Shown here one piece after another: positions 16,181-24,987 of a stretch of DNA of 64,000 nt. The DNA is from Holophagae bacterium (GTDB taxonomy: Bacteria > Acidobacteriota > Holophagae > Acanthopleuribacterales > Acanthopleuribacteraceae). Every line of letters begins with the position of its first letter. Position 1 is the first letter of the stretch. The DNA lies in NCBI GenBank assembly GCA_029263455.1, contig JAJCXM010000026.1, positions 1 through 64,000 of the forward strand, read 5' to 3'. Position numbers and translations under genes: made by a program. The notes beneath the pieces were generated by a model. It was not told where the DNA came from. It searched no databases and saw only the letters and a program-made list of their open reading frames with translations.

Positions 16181-16726
16181 ATGGGCAATAGGACCGTACT
16201 GAAAATTGGCCATCCAGGATTGAGGGTTTCTTGCGAACCCGTATCATTTCCTTTTGATCAAGATACGCAAACAGCCGCCGACGAATTATTAGAGACATTG
16301 AAATGGTTCCGTGCTCAACAGGGTTTTGGACGAGCCATGGCCGCACCTCAGGTTGGATTTGGTAAGCGAATGATTGCTGTTGCCATGCCCGCTTGGCCAA
16401 GTCTAATCATCAACCCAGTCATCACCTGGAAAAGCGAAGAGACATTTACGCTCTGGGATGACTGCATGTCGTTCCCGTTCATGCTGGTCCGCGTCAGAAG
16501 ATCTGAGTCGATTTCGCTGACGTTTCAAGACCAAAACGGACTCGAACATAAACGGTCGAAGCTGGATTGCGCAGCTTCTGAATTGTTCCAACACGAAATT
16601 GATCATCTCAACGGCGTTTTGGCAACCGACCTTGCCTTGGACCACGCATCCTTGTTGAGTCGGACAGAGTTTGAGGCCAACCCTTCAATCTATCGAGCCC
16701 AGGTGGACTACTGCATCGGCGATTGA
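16181..16726 (+). CDS. Peptide deformylase-like protein
   Basis: 181 residues of the polypeptide deformylase fold. Motif III is intact (QHEIDH at 137-142, metal-binding His138 and His142, catalytic Glu139). The motif II metal-ligand Cys95 is present but in DDCMS instead of EGCLS. Motif I is GRAMAAPQVG (50-59) with Ala at the position of the second glycine. The metal site is therefore complete but the surroundings are atypical, as in second-copy deformylases. The start directly follows the nitrilase stop (TAA-ATG), and no independent ribosome-binding site is strong. A housekeeping def gene, if any, must be elsewhere; the role beside a nitrilase is unknown. Confidence 0.85.
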   Translation: MGNRTVLKIGHPGLRVSCEPVSFPFDQDTQTAADELLETLKWFRAQQGFGRAMAAPQVGFGKRMIAVAMPAWPSLIINPVITWKSEETFTLWDDCMSFPFMLVRVRRSESISLTFQDQNGLEHKRSKLDCAASELFQHEIDHLNGVLATDLALDHASLLSRTEFEANPSIYRAQVDYCIGD

Positions 16727-16830
16727 GTCATGCCCTGTCGATTTCACAGGACTGAGCAAGACCTCCCATCTGTTACAATTCCGACAATTCACATTCCGAA
16801 TGGGACGCAAACCGAGATATGGAGTAGACC

Positions 16831-18579
16831 TTGTCATCTTCCAGCCAATTAGTAGTTCGAATGCGGCTCACAAAAAAGGGCTGGACCGGAGCTACCCTAA
16901 ACGGATCTCACACCGTTCAATTAGCGCTACCCAAGGATGAGCAAATCGAGGATGGCGACATTTGTATCGTCAAAAAAGAAGGCGGCCACTACTTTTTCGA
17001 GCACAAACTTACGGATGGTCAACCTCTCTTCGAGAAGTGGATCCGCCTATTTGAGCAGCAGGGCGTCCCGCTTACATATGACGAACAGACCTATGATGAA
17101 TCTCAACAGCTGGCACTTGACGCTGGTACATCCGATCCCAAGCTCAAAGATCTGTGTTCGCTCCCTTTTGTTACCATCGACAATGCCGATTCGCGTGATT
17201 TAGATCAGGCCCTTTTCATCGAGCAATCAAAGCTAGGATTCGTTGTTTGGTACGCATTGGCGGATGCTTCTTATTTCGTAAAGCCAGGAAGTGCACTTTT
17301 TGACGAAGCGATTCGGCGAGGCACCAGTTATTATTTGCCAGGCTTAAGTGCGCCCATGCTACCCAGATCCTTGTCTGAAGGCGTCGTGTCATTGAACCCC
17401 GATCAGAACAGGCGTGCGCTTGTATTTGAAATGCACGTTAATCATGACGGCGATTGCGTAGCGACCCATATTCACCGTGCCCGTATCTGTAGCCGATTCA
17501 AACTAAGTTATCGCGGTGTGCAGGATATCTACGACGGCCTCATCGAACCCGAAGCGGAAATTGCCAGTTCGTTAGCGGCACTCAAAGCCGTAGGCGAGTT
17601 ACGCATGAAGTTATCCGAATCCAAACATGTGGTTCGCTTTCGCAACAGTGAAATTGAAGTGCAATGTGGGGATCATGCGCTTGGCTTCCAAATTGGCATC
17701 GATGAATCCATGCCGGTCGAACGCTATAACGAACAGATCTCACTCTTATGCAATATTGAAGGCGCGAAAAAACTAATCGCCGCGAGCCATGAAGATCACG
17801 TTCAGGCCATTTACAAGGTCCACCCTTCACCCATGGCGCGTGACCTAAATGATTTGGCCGCCATGACCAAAGACCTAGCACAGGTTCACAAACTGGACCC
17901 GAAAGTCTGGGTTTGGCCGGGACCCAAAAAACAGCCATTGGCTAAGTACTTGAAGCAGCTTCCCCTTATTGGTCCACAATCGCGTTATACGCACGCCATT
18001 GATCGACAAGCGCGCATGACCAACCACCGTTCAAGCTTCCAAGACGAGCCCGGTCTACATTTTGGTATCGGAGCCCCAGTCTATGCGCGATTCTCCGCGC
18101 CCATGCGCGAGATCGTTGGTATTTTTACGCACAAAGAGCTTTGGGAGGCTTTGGGTTTGGCCAGCGCAGACGCAAACCTTGACCATGATTTGAGGGAGCG
18201 GATCATTAAGGCTGGCAATCGCGCCAAAACCATCCAAGGCCGACTCACACGTGCGGCGAACAAGGAAGTGCTTGATCGCTTTTTCGATCGCGAAAGCAGC
18301 TTACCGCTTGCAAATCGCCCTAAACGAGCAGCGACGGTGCTCGGCCTGACCGCCAGCAAAATCTATCTTCAATTCGACGATCCGCCGCTGGAAATCAAGC
18401 TTTATAGCTCTGATCTATCCGCGCAGTGGCAGCAAGAGTTCTCGTTGAGTCGCAGTGGATCATGCTTGCTAGACAATCAAAAGGAAGTTGCGATCGCTTT
18501 AGGCAGCTCTCTCAGCCTTGTCGTCGACCAGTATCATAAAAACCGACAGCGCTGGCTCTTCCACGTAACCAAAATTTGA
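16831..18579 (+). CDS. RNB-domain exoribonuclease (RNase II/R-like)
   Basis: A 582-residue 3'-5' exoribonuclease of the RNB family, shorter than RNase R and close to RNase II in size. The catalytic acids lie in VTIDNADSRDLDQAL (about residues 114-128: Asp117, Asp120, Asp123, Asp125). Further family motifs are YYLPGLSAPMLPRSLSEGVVSLNP, read as two adjacent blocks, and ARFSAPMREIVG. The N-terminus (about 1-60) is a compact OB-like region; a recognisable S1 domain at the C-terminus is not obvious. The TTG start at 16831 is chosen for GGAG seven bases upstream. It is followed after one base by a small gene, so they form an operon. Confidence 0.88.
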   Translation: MSSSSQLVVRMRLTKKGWTGATLNGSHTVQLALPKDEQIEDGDICIVKKEGGHYFFEHKLTDGQPLFEKWIRLFEQQGVPLTYDEQTYDESQQLALDAGTSDPKLKDLCSLPFVTIDNADSRDLDQALFIEQSKLGFVVWYALADASYFVKPGSALFDEAIRRGTSYYLPGLSAPMLPRSLSEGVVSLNPDQNRRALVFEMHVNHDGDCVATHIHRARICSRFKLSYRGVQDIYDGLIEPEAEIASSLAALKAVGELRMKLSESKHVVRFRNSEIEVQCGDHALGFQIGIDESMPVERYNEQISLLCNIEGAKKLIAASHEDHVQAIYKVHPSPMARDLNDLAAMTKDLAQVHKLDPKVWVWPGPKKQPLAKYLKQLPLIGPQSRYTHAIDRQARMTNHRSSFQDEPGLHFGIGAPVYARFSAPMREIVGIFTHKELWEALGLASADANLDHDLRERIIKAGNRAKTIQGRLTRAANKEVLDRFFDRESSLPLANRPKRAATVLGLTASKIYLQFDDPPLEIKLYSSDLSAQWQQEFSLSRSGSCLLDNQKEVAIALGSSLSLVVDQYHKNRQRWLFHVTKI

Positions 18580-18580
18580 T

Positions 18581-18811
18581 ATGCCAAAGAATTTAGACCC
18601 TGACTATTCAGAACTAGACAGCGACGCTCTCTACGAACGTTACACAGAATTAAACGCTGATGAAGACCCTGAGCGCGCACGAGCTATTCTCAAGGCGATC
18701 AAAATGAGACGTTCACCTCGTTCCTCTAAGTTCAGTCAGAACCAAAAGTTGATCGTAATTGCTGCCGGTACCTATCTACTAATTCGATTGGGGTTCCGGC
18801 TCTTTAGCTAA
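18581..18811 (+). CDS. Small tail-anchored protein, unknown function
   Basis: 76 residues: an acidic N-terminus (DPDYSELDSDALYERYTEL), a basic linker (KMRRSPRSSKF) and one C-terminal hydrophobic segment (LIVIAAGTYLLIRLGFRLF). The layout suggests a membrane-anchored accessory. It starts one base after the RNB gene stop, so it is translated from the same message. Its last 33 bases overlap the convergent hydrolase gene. No family recognised. Confidence 0.6.
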   Translation: MPKNLDPDYSELDSDALYERYTELNADEDPERARAILKAIKMRRSPRSSKFSQNQKLIVIAAGTYLLIRLGFRLFS

Positions 18812-19966
18812 TTTGTCGTCGCGCTTTTGGATCGAGTCCAATATTTCCTTCGCCTGCAGAACCACCCTTTCCTTCCAACGTGGATGCATCTTTTCTGTTT
18901 CCGCTAGCTCAAGCGCCATTTCTGCTTGCACTTTGGCTTCATCGAACATGCCTTGTGCTAGGTTTATCGACGCGTATCGCGAGCGCACGAACGGATCTTT
19001 TGGGTAAAGATCCAAGGCAAGAGCCAACGCTTTGTCGGCTTTGTCAGGCATATCCCAGTCGACCAATGCGGCGGCCACATCGGTTAACGAGTCTGACGAA
19101 ATGGCCCTATCCATGCCTCTAAACCGCTGTTTTGGGTCCTTTTCGCGATGCGCCTTACGGTATGCGGCTTCGGCAACCGACCACTCGCCTGTTCGAGCGA
19201 GCTGTGCAAACGACTGGGCCGAGAGCGGCATTGTCGACGTTCTTGTGGCGGTCAAGTTACGCTGCATATGGATTAGGCTACGTTCAATTGCGTCAGCTGT
19301 CTGCCAGGTATCATCTAAGACGTCAAAGGCGTGACGTGCTCCTGGCAAATTGATCCAGTCTAGCTGACCATCCATTTCCATGAGGCGTAATGCCATATCC
19401 TGCATGCCAAGGTTCAAATCATAACGATCCATGCCGGACCGAACCAGCAAGGTGGGTGTTTCACGTTTCAATAGACTTGGATCGGCGTGCCCGTAAAAGA
19501 CCTGTAAGCACTGGACACCGGCTTGTTCAGCGGCAGCCTGGACACCAATGGGTACATTCCCTGAACAGCACCAAATGCCAACTCGTCCCATGTCCAAGTG
19601 ATAAGTCTTCGCCTGTTCGCGTAAAAAGGCGAACATCTGTTGCGTATCTTCAGCTACTGATTCGTATTGCGCTTCATAGGTGATTGCTACTAGCCCTCGT
19701 GCTGCCGTTAAGCGTGCCCAATCTTGATAAACACGCCATTGTGGTAGGGCTTCTGAGCCCACACCATTGATGAACACAACAACGGGTCTTAGCTCTTGTG
19801 ACGGCAATTCATAAATGAAGAGTTCCAAAGATTGGTCGTCAATCTGCTTGTAAGTTTGCTTCTGCATTTGAACCGCTTGCGTGCGCTCATCGTCATAGAG
19901 AACGGGCAGCTCTGTCAGTGACTGAGCAACTAAAGTTTGGGCAAATAACAACAACAAACAATACAT
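18779..19966 (-). CDS. Exported dienelactone-hydrolase-like protein with TPR tail
   Basis: 395 residues with a short signal peptide (MYCLLLLFAQTLVAQ). Residues about 55-290 form an alpha/beta-hydrolase fold: PVVVFINGVG as oxyanion region, a nucleophile elbow GIWCCSGN (130-137) in which Cys133/134 or Ser135 could act, an acid in LLVRSGMDRYDLN and His in PGARHAFDV. Residues about 300-395 look like TPR helices (ADKALALALDLYPKDPFVRSRYASINLAQG). The ATG at 19966 has AAGGAG upstream; the longer upstream frame overlaps the next gene. The start overlaps the upstream gene stop (TAATG). Confidence 0.75.
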   Translation of the reverse strand: MYCLLLLFAQTLVAQSLTELPVLYDDERTQAVQMQKQTYKQIDDQSLELFIYELPSQELRPVVVFINGVGSEALPQWRVYQDWARLTAARGLVAITYEAQYESVAEDTQQMFAFLREQAKTYHLDMGRVGIWCCSGNVPIGVQAAAEQAGVQCLQVFYGHADPSLLKRETPTLLVRSGMDRYDLNLGMQDMALRLMEMDGQLDWINLPGARHAFDVLDDTWQTADAIERSLIHMQRNLTATRTSTMPLSAQSFAQLARTGEWSVAEAAYRKAHREKDPKQRFRGMDRAISSDSLTDVAAALVDWDMPDKADKALALALDLYPKDPFVRSRYASINLAQGMFDEAKVQAEMALELAETEKMHPRWKERVVLQAKEILDSIQKRDDKLAKEPEPQSN

Positions 19967-20412
19967 TAAAGACTCCTTGGGTTTCGCTGAGTAGCCACCC
20001 CACCCTTTTGGCGATGGGACAGGATTACCTGGACTAATACGCCAAAAACGGCAAAAAAGATGCCTTGGCGGGTCAAGGGGCGGGTTAAGTCCGAAGCGCC
20101 CGATTCGAAAAAGAACGAGAAAAGGATCAGGAACGGCGAAAAGGCAATCGCGGCACTTGAAAGCCACCACAGTGTGACCAATTTGCCCAATGCACCCGGT
20201 TTTTGGTTAGCCGCCAATAGATTTAATAACGACGCCCACAAAAGGTAAATGTGTGCCGTGCGATACATCATGCGCATGCCGTGCTCCATCCCTTGCAGAT
20301 GATTGAGCCAGTGATCCATATATTGGCCCGTGAGCAAAAACAGGATCAGACCCAGCATTCCGATCGTTAGATGTATCCTCGAAATGATTGTGCTGGAAAT
20401 GCTGGATGACAC
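19966..20412 (-). CDS. Integral membrane protein, unknown function
   Basis: About 148 residues with four predicted membrane segments (HLTIGMLGLILFLLTGQY; TAHIYLLWASLLNLLA; LWWLSSAAIAFSPFLILFSF, read in two parts; GIFFAVFGVLVQVIL). The conserved-looking loop MDHWLNHLQGMEHGMRMMYR between segments 1 and 2 is His-rich, which could suggest metal or haem contact, but this is a guess. The start is uncertain: the frame is open further upstream into the divergent gene; a GTG at 20412 keeps all four segments, with only a weak AAGAGA site. Coupled to the downstream hydrolase by TAATG overlap. Confidence 0.6.
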   Translation of the reverse strand: MSSSISSTIISRIHLTIGMLGLILFLLTGQYMDHWLNHLQGMEHGMRMMYRTAHIYLLWASLLNLLAANQKPGALGKLVTLWWLSSAAIAFSPFLILFSFFFESGASDLTRPLTRQGIFFAVFGVLVQVILSHRQKGGVATQRNPRSL

Positions 20413-20524
20413 GGATTCAATTCTCTTGAGATGTAAATGGAGCCCAGATATTAAAACACTTCTGTCGATGAAGGCGTAGAATAACCAAGAAACGATTTTC
20501 GAAATGCTTCTGGAGGACCCTAAT

Positions 20525-22858
20525 ATGACGAGATCACTGTGCGCTCTGTTAACCTTACTTTCTGGATACGTGGCAGCTGGGGACTGGCCCCAATTCCGCG
20601 GACCCGATCTAACCGGTTCCGTGAGCGGCGAGAACATCATCCCGGGCGATGAATTTGGACTGGAAGTGGTCTGGAAAAAATCGCTTGGTTCGGGTTACGC
20701 CTGTGTATCTATCGCCGGTGAAAAGGCGGTTACCATGTTTTCGGATGAGTCATCCGATATTCTGGTCGCGTTAAATGCTCAAACAGGTGACGAACTTTGG
20801 CGCTATGTTATGGGTCCCGTCTATAAAGGTCACTCAGGATCCGATGATGGACCTTCCAGCACGCCCACCATCCACGATGGAATCGTTTACGCGCTGGACA
20901 CTCACGGTATTCTGGTCGCTGTGTCCCTAGACAAGGGTGAAAAGATTTGGCAAAGAAAATTAGGTGACGATTTGGCGGCACACGTACCGCATTACGGCTT
21001 CAACACCGTGCCGACCGTCGCCGGTTCATCTTTGATTGTTATGACGGGCGACAAAGAAGGACGTGCCGCTACCGCACTAGACCTTAAAACGGGTAAAACG
21101 AAATGGAGCGTCGGTGATGATACAAACACGTATCAGTCGCCATTTGTTTGGAACCACGAAGGGCACTCCACCGTGCTTGCGATGACGGACAACCACTTGA
21201 TGGGCATCAACCCAGATGACGGAACGCTTCGTTGGCAACACGATCACACCTTGCAGGACGGTGAATCATTTGGATTTCCACTACCCGTCGGTGATCACGC
21301 TTTTCTATTAACCAGCTTACGTGGCGCTATGGTACTAGATCTTGATCATGAAGGCAGTAACGCCAAAACACGGTGGCAGGAAAACGCGTTTATGAATACC
21401 TATGCCATCCCCGTTTTTCATGATGGTTACCTTTACGGCTACAGAGCCCAATTCATGAGCTGCGTCAATCCAGCGGACGGCAAAGTTATGTGGCGCTCGC
21501 GTCCACCAAGTGGCCGTGGGTTGAGCCTTATCCAGAACATGATCTTTTCGGTTAGCAACCAGGGAGACTTGGTCGCTATTGCCGCAAACCCTGACGAATA
21601 CAAAGAAACCGCGCGCATCAATATATTTGATCAAGCCTCGTATACGTCGGTTAGTTATGGTGCCGGACTCGTTTTTGCCCGTAACCTTAAAGAGATCGCC
21701 GCTATCCGTATCACCGACAAGCCCAATGAAATGGTCGCAATGGCAGATGCCAAGCCTGCCGTTGAACTCATGGGCGAATTTGGTAATTGGGTCAAAAAAG
21801 TTCAGGCCAGCAAGGACAAGAAGTCCATGATCAATGGCTTTTTGAAAGAAAACAAAACATCACCCCTGATCGAGGGTGATGTGGTCCACTATTTCTTTAG
21901 TGGTGATGTTGAAGATTTGGCTGTTAGCCGCGGATTTGAAGATGAAAAACCAATGGCACGCATTGAGGGCACCAACTTCTACTATTTCAGTGAGAAACTT
22001 GACGAAGCTGGTCACTGGGAATATTCATATAGCGTCTATGGCGACCAACGCCTAGATCCGCTTAACCCACTCGTTGTTGGCGAAGGCGAGAATGCAGCTA
22101 ACGAGTTAAGGATGCCGAAGTGGGTGGCACCAGACTATTTTGGAGAGCCTACCGGGAAACGGGGTAGCCTTGCCGAAACCACCCTCACCAGCAAATTATT
22201 TGAAGCTGACTTCCCACTCAAAGTCTATCTACCCCCATCTTATGGTTCAAGTGACAGCCAATACCCTCTGGTAGTCGTCACACACGAAAGCATGCTCAGT
22301 ACTGGCAAGATGGATCGCGCCTTGGACAATCTCATCGGCAAAGAAATTGCCGAAGTCATCGTCGCCTTCGCGCCCCGTATTACCGGCGAGCAAGCAGGGC
22401 CACGGCGAGACGATTATCTTGCCTACCTGGGTGATGAACTTATCCCCTTCATCAATGAAAATTACCGCACCAAAAAGGATCCAAGTACTAGACTGGTGAT
22501 GGGTTATGGGAGAAGTGCTCTGCTTTCCGCTTATGCCGGACTCAAACGGCCTGACATAGCCGGTAACTTCTCAATTCAATCCTTTGTTTACATGCCACCT
22601 GCAGGCGAAGACACCAAAACCATGTTGGGCGAAGCCACTGCAATCACGCCTAGATTCATCGTTGAGGTCAGCACCAATGACTATGACTTTCCTGGCTTTC
22701 AAGCTGAGGCAGATAGCCGCGACCTCGTAGCTCAACTAACGGCAAAGGGTGCCAAGGTTACACAACTCGACACGGCTGGCTCACCGAGTTGGAGCGGATG
22801 GCGTGGTAGCGTGGGTCGCATCCTAAAGGCCGTCTATCCAGTCGCACAAACAAACTAA
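20525..22858 (+). CDS. Exported PQQ-like beta-propeller fused to an esterase-like domain
   Basis: 777 residues. Signal peptide 1-18, then DWPQFRGP, the usual start of PQQ-type outer-membrane propellers. Propeller blades run to about residue 410 (LVALNAQTGDELWRY, VAVSLDKGEKIWQRKL, ALDLKTGKTKWSVGD). A linker of about 110 residues leads to a C-terminal esterase-D-like alpha/beta hydrolase (about 545-777): PLKVYLPPSYG, YLGDELIPFINENYRT and a nucleophile region MGYGRSALLSAYAG with Ser664 in place of the usual GHSMGG context. The ATG at 20525 has GGAGG about eight bases upstream. Divergent from the membrane protein/hydrolase pair, which also encodes a hydrolase. Confidence 0.8.
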   Translation: MTRSLCALLTLLSGYVAAGDWPQFRGPDLTGSVSGENIIPGDEFGLEVVWKKSLGSGYACVSIAGEKAVTMFSDESSDILVALNAQTGDELWRYVMGPVYKGHSGSDDGPSSTPTIHDGIVYALDTHGILVAVSLDKGEKIWQRKLGDDLAAHVPHYGFNTVPTVAGSSLIVMTGDKEGRAATALDLKTGKTKWSVGDDTNTYQSPFVWNHEGHSTVLAMTDNHLMGINPDDGTLRWQHDHTLQDGESFGFPLPVGDHAFLLTSLRGAMVLDLDHEGSNAKTRWQENAFMNTYAIPVFHDGYLYGYRAQFMSCVNPADGKVMWRSRPPSGRGLSLIQNMIFSVSNQGDLVAIAANPDEYKETARINIFDQASYTSVSYGAGLVFARNLKEIAAIRITDKPNEMVAMADAKPAVELMGEFGNWVKKVQASKDKKSMINGFLKENKTSPLIEGDVVHYFFSGDVEDLAVSRGFEDEKPMARIEGTNFYYFSEKLDEAGHWEYSYSVYGDQRLDPLNPLVVGEGENAANELRMPKWVAPDYFGEPTGKRGSLAETTLTSKLFEADFPLKVYLPPSYGSSDSQYPLVVVTHESMLSTGKMDRALDNLIGKEIAEVIVAFAPRITGEQAGPRRDDYLAYLGDELIPFINENYRTKKDPSTRLVMGYGRSALLSAYAGLKRPDIAGNFSIQSFVYMPPAGEDTKTMLGEATAITPRFIVEVSTNDYDFPGFQAEADSRDLVAQLTAKGAKVTQLDTAGSPSWSGWRGSVGRILKAVYPVAQTN

Positions 22859-22868
22859 CTTCATCCAA

Positions 22869-22893
22869 GGGTCGGTGTCTATGATACCGACCC
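22869..22893. terminator. Hairpin between convergent genes
   Basis: GGGTCGGT and ACCGACCC form an eight-base perfect stem with a nine-base loop, placed between the esterase fusion stop and the end of the HxlR gene. Neither strand has a clear T-run, so termination is only suggested by position. Confidence 0.4.
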
Positions 22894-23577
22894 AAAAGCA
22901 CTCCCTAACATCCAGTCAGCCATTCGCGCTGTCATTTCTCGACGACCTTCACAGGAGAGGTGTTTGGATTGGAGCGCTTGGCTATAACTCAATTTGCCTA
23001 ACCAAATGTGCGTTAAGGTGCGGACATGGGTAGAGACGACAAGATCCGAATCGCGGCCCGGATCGCGGCGACACAAATCGACATCGCGATGATCAACGAC
23101 AAGCCACCAGTACTTTTTGTTGGGACGCTCGCCGGAAAATACAAATTGTATGACTGTGGGCGTTCCAAACTGATTAATGATTGACGTATCCAAGTTACGA
23201 CGAATATCCCACATCAATAACATGGGGTCCAATTCGTCGTCACGTAAATCGTCCGTGATGTAGCGGTGACCCCAGTTACCCAATTCCACGACCACGGTTT
23301 CTAGTGCTTTTCCAGACTCAGTCAATTGATAGGACGTGCCCTTGCCACCGCGATCTCTCTTTACTAGCAAGCCTGCGTCCGCTAATTCATTTAGCCGTTT
23401 CGATAAGGTGGTTGGCGATATCTGCGGAATCCCCTTTTTCAAGTCAGAAAACGTTTCGCAGCCAAACAACAACTCCCGCATGATTAATGGCGTCCAGCGT
23501 TCTGCAAAGATTTCGGCTGCCCTGGAAATTGGGCAGAACTGGCCATAGGTTTTACCCGGATTCAATTGAACGCTCAT
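22879..23577 (-). CDS. HxlR-family transcriptional regulator
   Basis: 232 residues. The N-terminal winged helix (about 15-105) has the HxlR signature: CPISRAAEIFAERWTPLIMR, FSDLKKGIPQISPTTLSKRL and LNELADAGLLVKRDRGGKGT. Cys15 is at the position where redox-responsive HxlR proteins often have a cysteine. The C-terminal half (about 125-225) resembles the SCP2-like extension of longer HxlR proteins. Divergent from the acyl-CoA dehydrogenase with about 110 bases between starts, which suggests it regulates that gene and itself. Confidence 0.87.
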   Translation of the reverse strand: MSVQLNPGKTYGQFCPISRAAEIFAERWTPLIMRELLFGCETFSDLKKGIPQISPTTLSKRLNELADAGLLVKRDRGGKGTSYQLTESGKALETVVVELGNWGHRYITDDLRDDELDPMLLMWDIRRNLDTSIINQFGTPTVIQFVFSGERPNKKYWWLVVDHRDVDLCRRDPGRDSDLVVSTHVRTLTHIWLGKLSYSQALQSKHLSCEGRREMTARMADWMLGSAFGSVS

Positions 23578-23685
23578 ATAGTACTCAATTCAAACAAGTT
23601 AAGGAGGTACACATTCTGTACTTTAACCTTGAGTTTTTGTCGACTAGATTCACTATAGCTGAACGACAAGGAGTAACGAAACAGA

Positions 23686-24813
23686 ATGAATGCAAATTTA
23701 GACCTCAAATCAGTCATTAACGAACTAGGCCCGGAATTCGCGGCCCGCGCGAGCGAAGTCGATCAAAACGATCTATTCGTCGCGGAAAATCTTGAAAAGC
23801 TCAAGCATAGGGGCGCCTATAAAGCGCTTATCCCTACCGATCTGGGCGGGGCTGGATCCAGCTATACGGACATGTGCCAATTCTTACGCACGCTTGCCGG
23901 CTACTGCGGATCGACTGCTTTGACGCTTTCAATGCACCAACATCTAGTGGCCGCTCAGGTGATGAGTTTCCTGAACGGCAAACCTGTTCGCGCCTTACTT
24001 GAACGTATCGCGCGCGAAGATTTGGTGCTCATAAGCACAGGTGGCGGCGATTGGTTGTCTTCAAATGGCGAAGCCGTCCGTGTCGACGGGGGCTATCGTG
24101 TTACCAGTTCAAAATACTTCTCAAGCGGGTGCTTGATAGGCGACATAGCAATGACCAGCTGCGCCTATCGCGATAGTGATGGCGACGAACACGTGCTGCA
24201 TTTTGGCGTTGGGCTTAAAGAAGAAGGTGTATCGATCGAAGAAAACTGGAAAGCCATGGGGATGCGGGGCTCCGGTTCTCACTCCATCCACATGAAAGAC
24301 GTCTTCATCTCAGACGAACGTGTCGGCTTGATGAGGCAAAGAGGAGCATGGCATCCTATCTGGGATCTGGTTGGCACGGTGGCTTTTCCTCTTTTTATGG
24401 CGCCTTACGTGGGCATTGCAGAAGAGATGCACGGTCGTGTGGTTCGCCAATTATCGAAAAGGCGTGTCAGTCCGGCCATTGCAAGCGTATTGGGCGAAAT
24501 GAATAACCAACTTCGCATCGCTCAATTGGCAATTGATGACATCGTCTCCGCTGTTGGTGATTGGACGATTAAGCCCAGTCTAGTATCCGCTAATCGCTGC
24601 TTGACAGCCAAGACGCTCATCGCTCGCTCTGTGCGCGAAATGGCGCAAAAAGCCATGGAAGCCATGGGCGGACGCGCCTACTTTCGTGATATCGAGCTTG
24701 AACGCATGTATCGTGACTTATTAGCCGCTGAGTTCCACCCGCTACAGGAATCAAAACAGCGAGAAGCTTCAGGGCACGTCCTATTAGGAGGTACACCGGC
24801 CGATATTGCCTAA
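23686..24813 (+). CDS. Acyl-CoA dehydrogenase family flavoprotein
   Basis: 375 residues with the full ACAD layout: helical N-domain (1-115; ALIPTDLGGAGSSYTDM), beta middle domain (about 115-215; VRVDGGYRVTSSKYFSSG, WKAMGMRGSGSHSIHMKDVFI) and helical C-domain. FAD-dependent oxidation of an acyl thioester or related substrate is expected. The C-terminal segment AMEAMGGRAYFRDIELERMY is typical of the monooxygenase-like/DszC side of the superfamily as well, so the exact reaction is open. AAGGAG lies an unusually long 12 bases before the ATG. Alone downstream of the divergent HxlR promoter region. Confidence 0.85.
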   Translation: MNANLDLKSVINELGPEFAARASEVDQNDLFVAENLEKLKHRGAYKALIPTDLGGAGSSYTDMCQFLRTLAGYCGSTALTLSMHQHLVAAQVMSFLNGKPVRALLERIAREDLVLISTGGGDWLSSNGEAVRVDGGYRVTSSKYFSSGCLIGDIAMTSCAYRDSDGDEHVLHFGVGLKEEGVSIEENWKAMGMRGSGSHSIHMKDVFISDERVGLMRQRGAWHPIWDLVGTVAFPLFMAPYVGIAEEMHGRVVRQLSKRRVSPAIASVLGEMNNQLRIAQLAIDDIVSAVGDWTIKPSLVSANRCLTAKTLIARSVREMAQKAMEAMGGRAYFRDIELERMYRDLLAAEFHPLQESKQREASGHVLLGGTPADIA

Positions 24814-24875
24814 AAAGCATGTATTTAGGGACACTTGGCCGATGCGCTCGTTCGGCTTTGAAGTAACTGATTTTG

Positions 24876-24905
24876 GGCAAGCCAAAAGAATCTTTTTGGC
24901 TTGCC
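24876..24905. terminator. 12-bp perfect hairpin after the acyl-CoA dehydrogenase
   Basis: GGCAAGCCAAAA at 24876-24887 pairs perfectly with TTTTGGCTTGCC at 24894-24905 around a six-base loop. It lies about 60 bases past the dehydrogenase stop. No T-run follows on the plus strand, so it may be a 3'-end stabiliser or an atypical terminator. Confidence 0.5.
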
Positions 24906-24952
24906 AAGCGCAGGAATTGGAGCACGGCGATCTCCCATCAAACCCCAACATG

Positions 24953-24971
24953 AGTTACACTAAGTGCAACT
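24953..24971. promoter_or_regulatory. Dyad upstream of the beta-helix gene
   Basis: AGTTACACT, one base, then AGTGCAACT: a nine-base inverted repeat with one mismatch, ending 16 bases before the ATG at 24988. It could be an operator or a small mRNA hairpin next to the ribosome-binding site. Confidence 0.35.
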
Positions 24972-24987
24972 TAAGTGGAGATCGTTC

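Noticed and set aside
18779-20170. Longer version of the hydrolase-TPR protein starting at 20170
   Set aside because: The extra 68 residues are the membrane-protein gene read in another frame; AAGGAG and a signal peptide support 19966.
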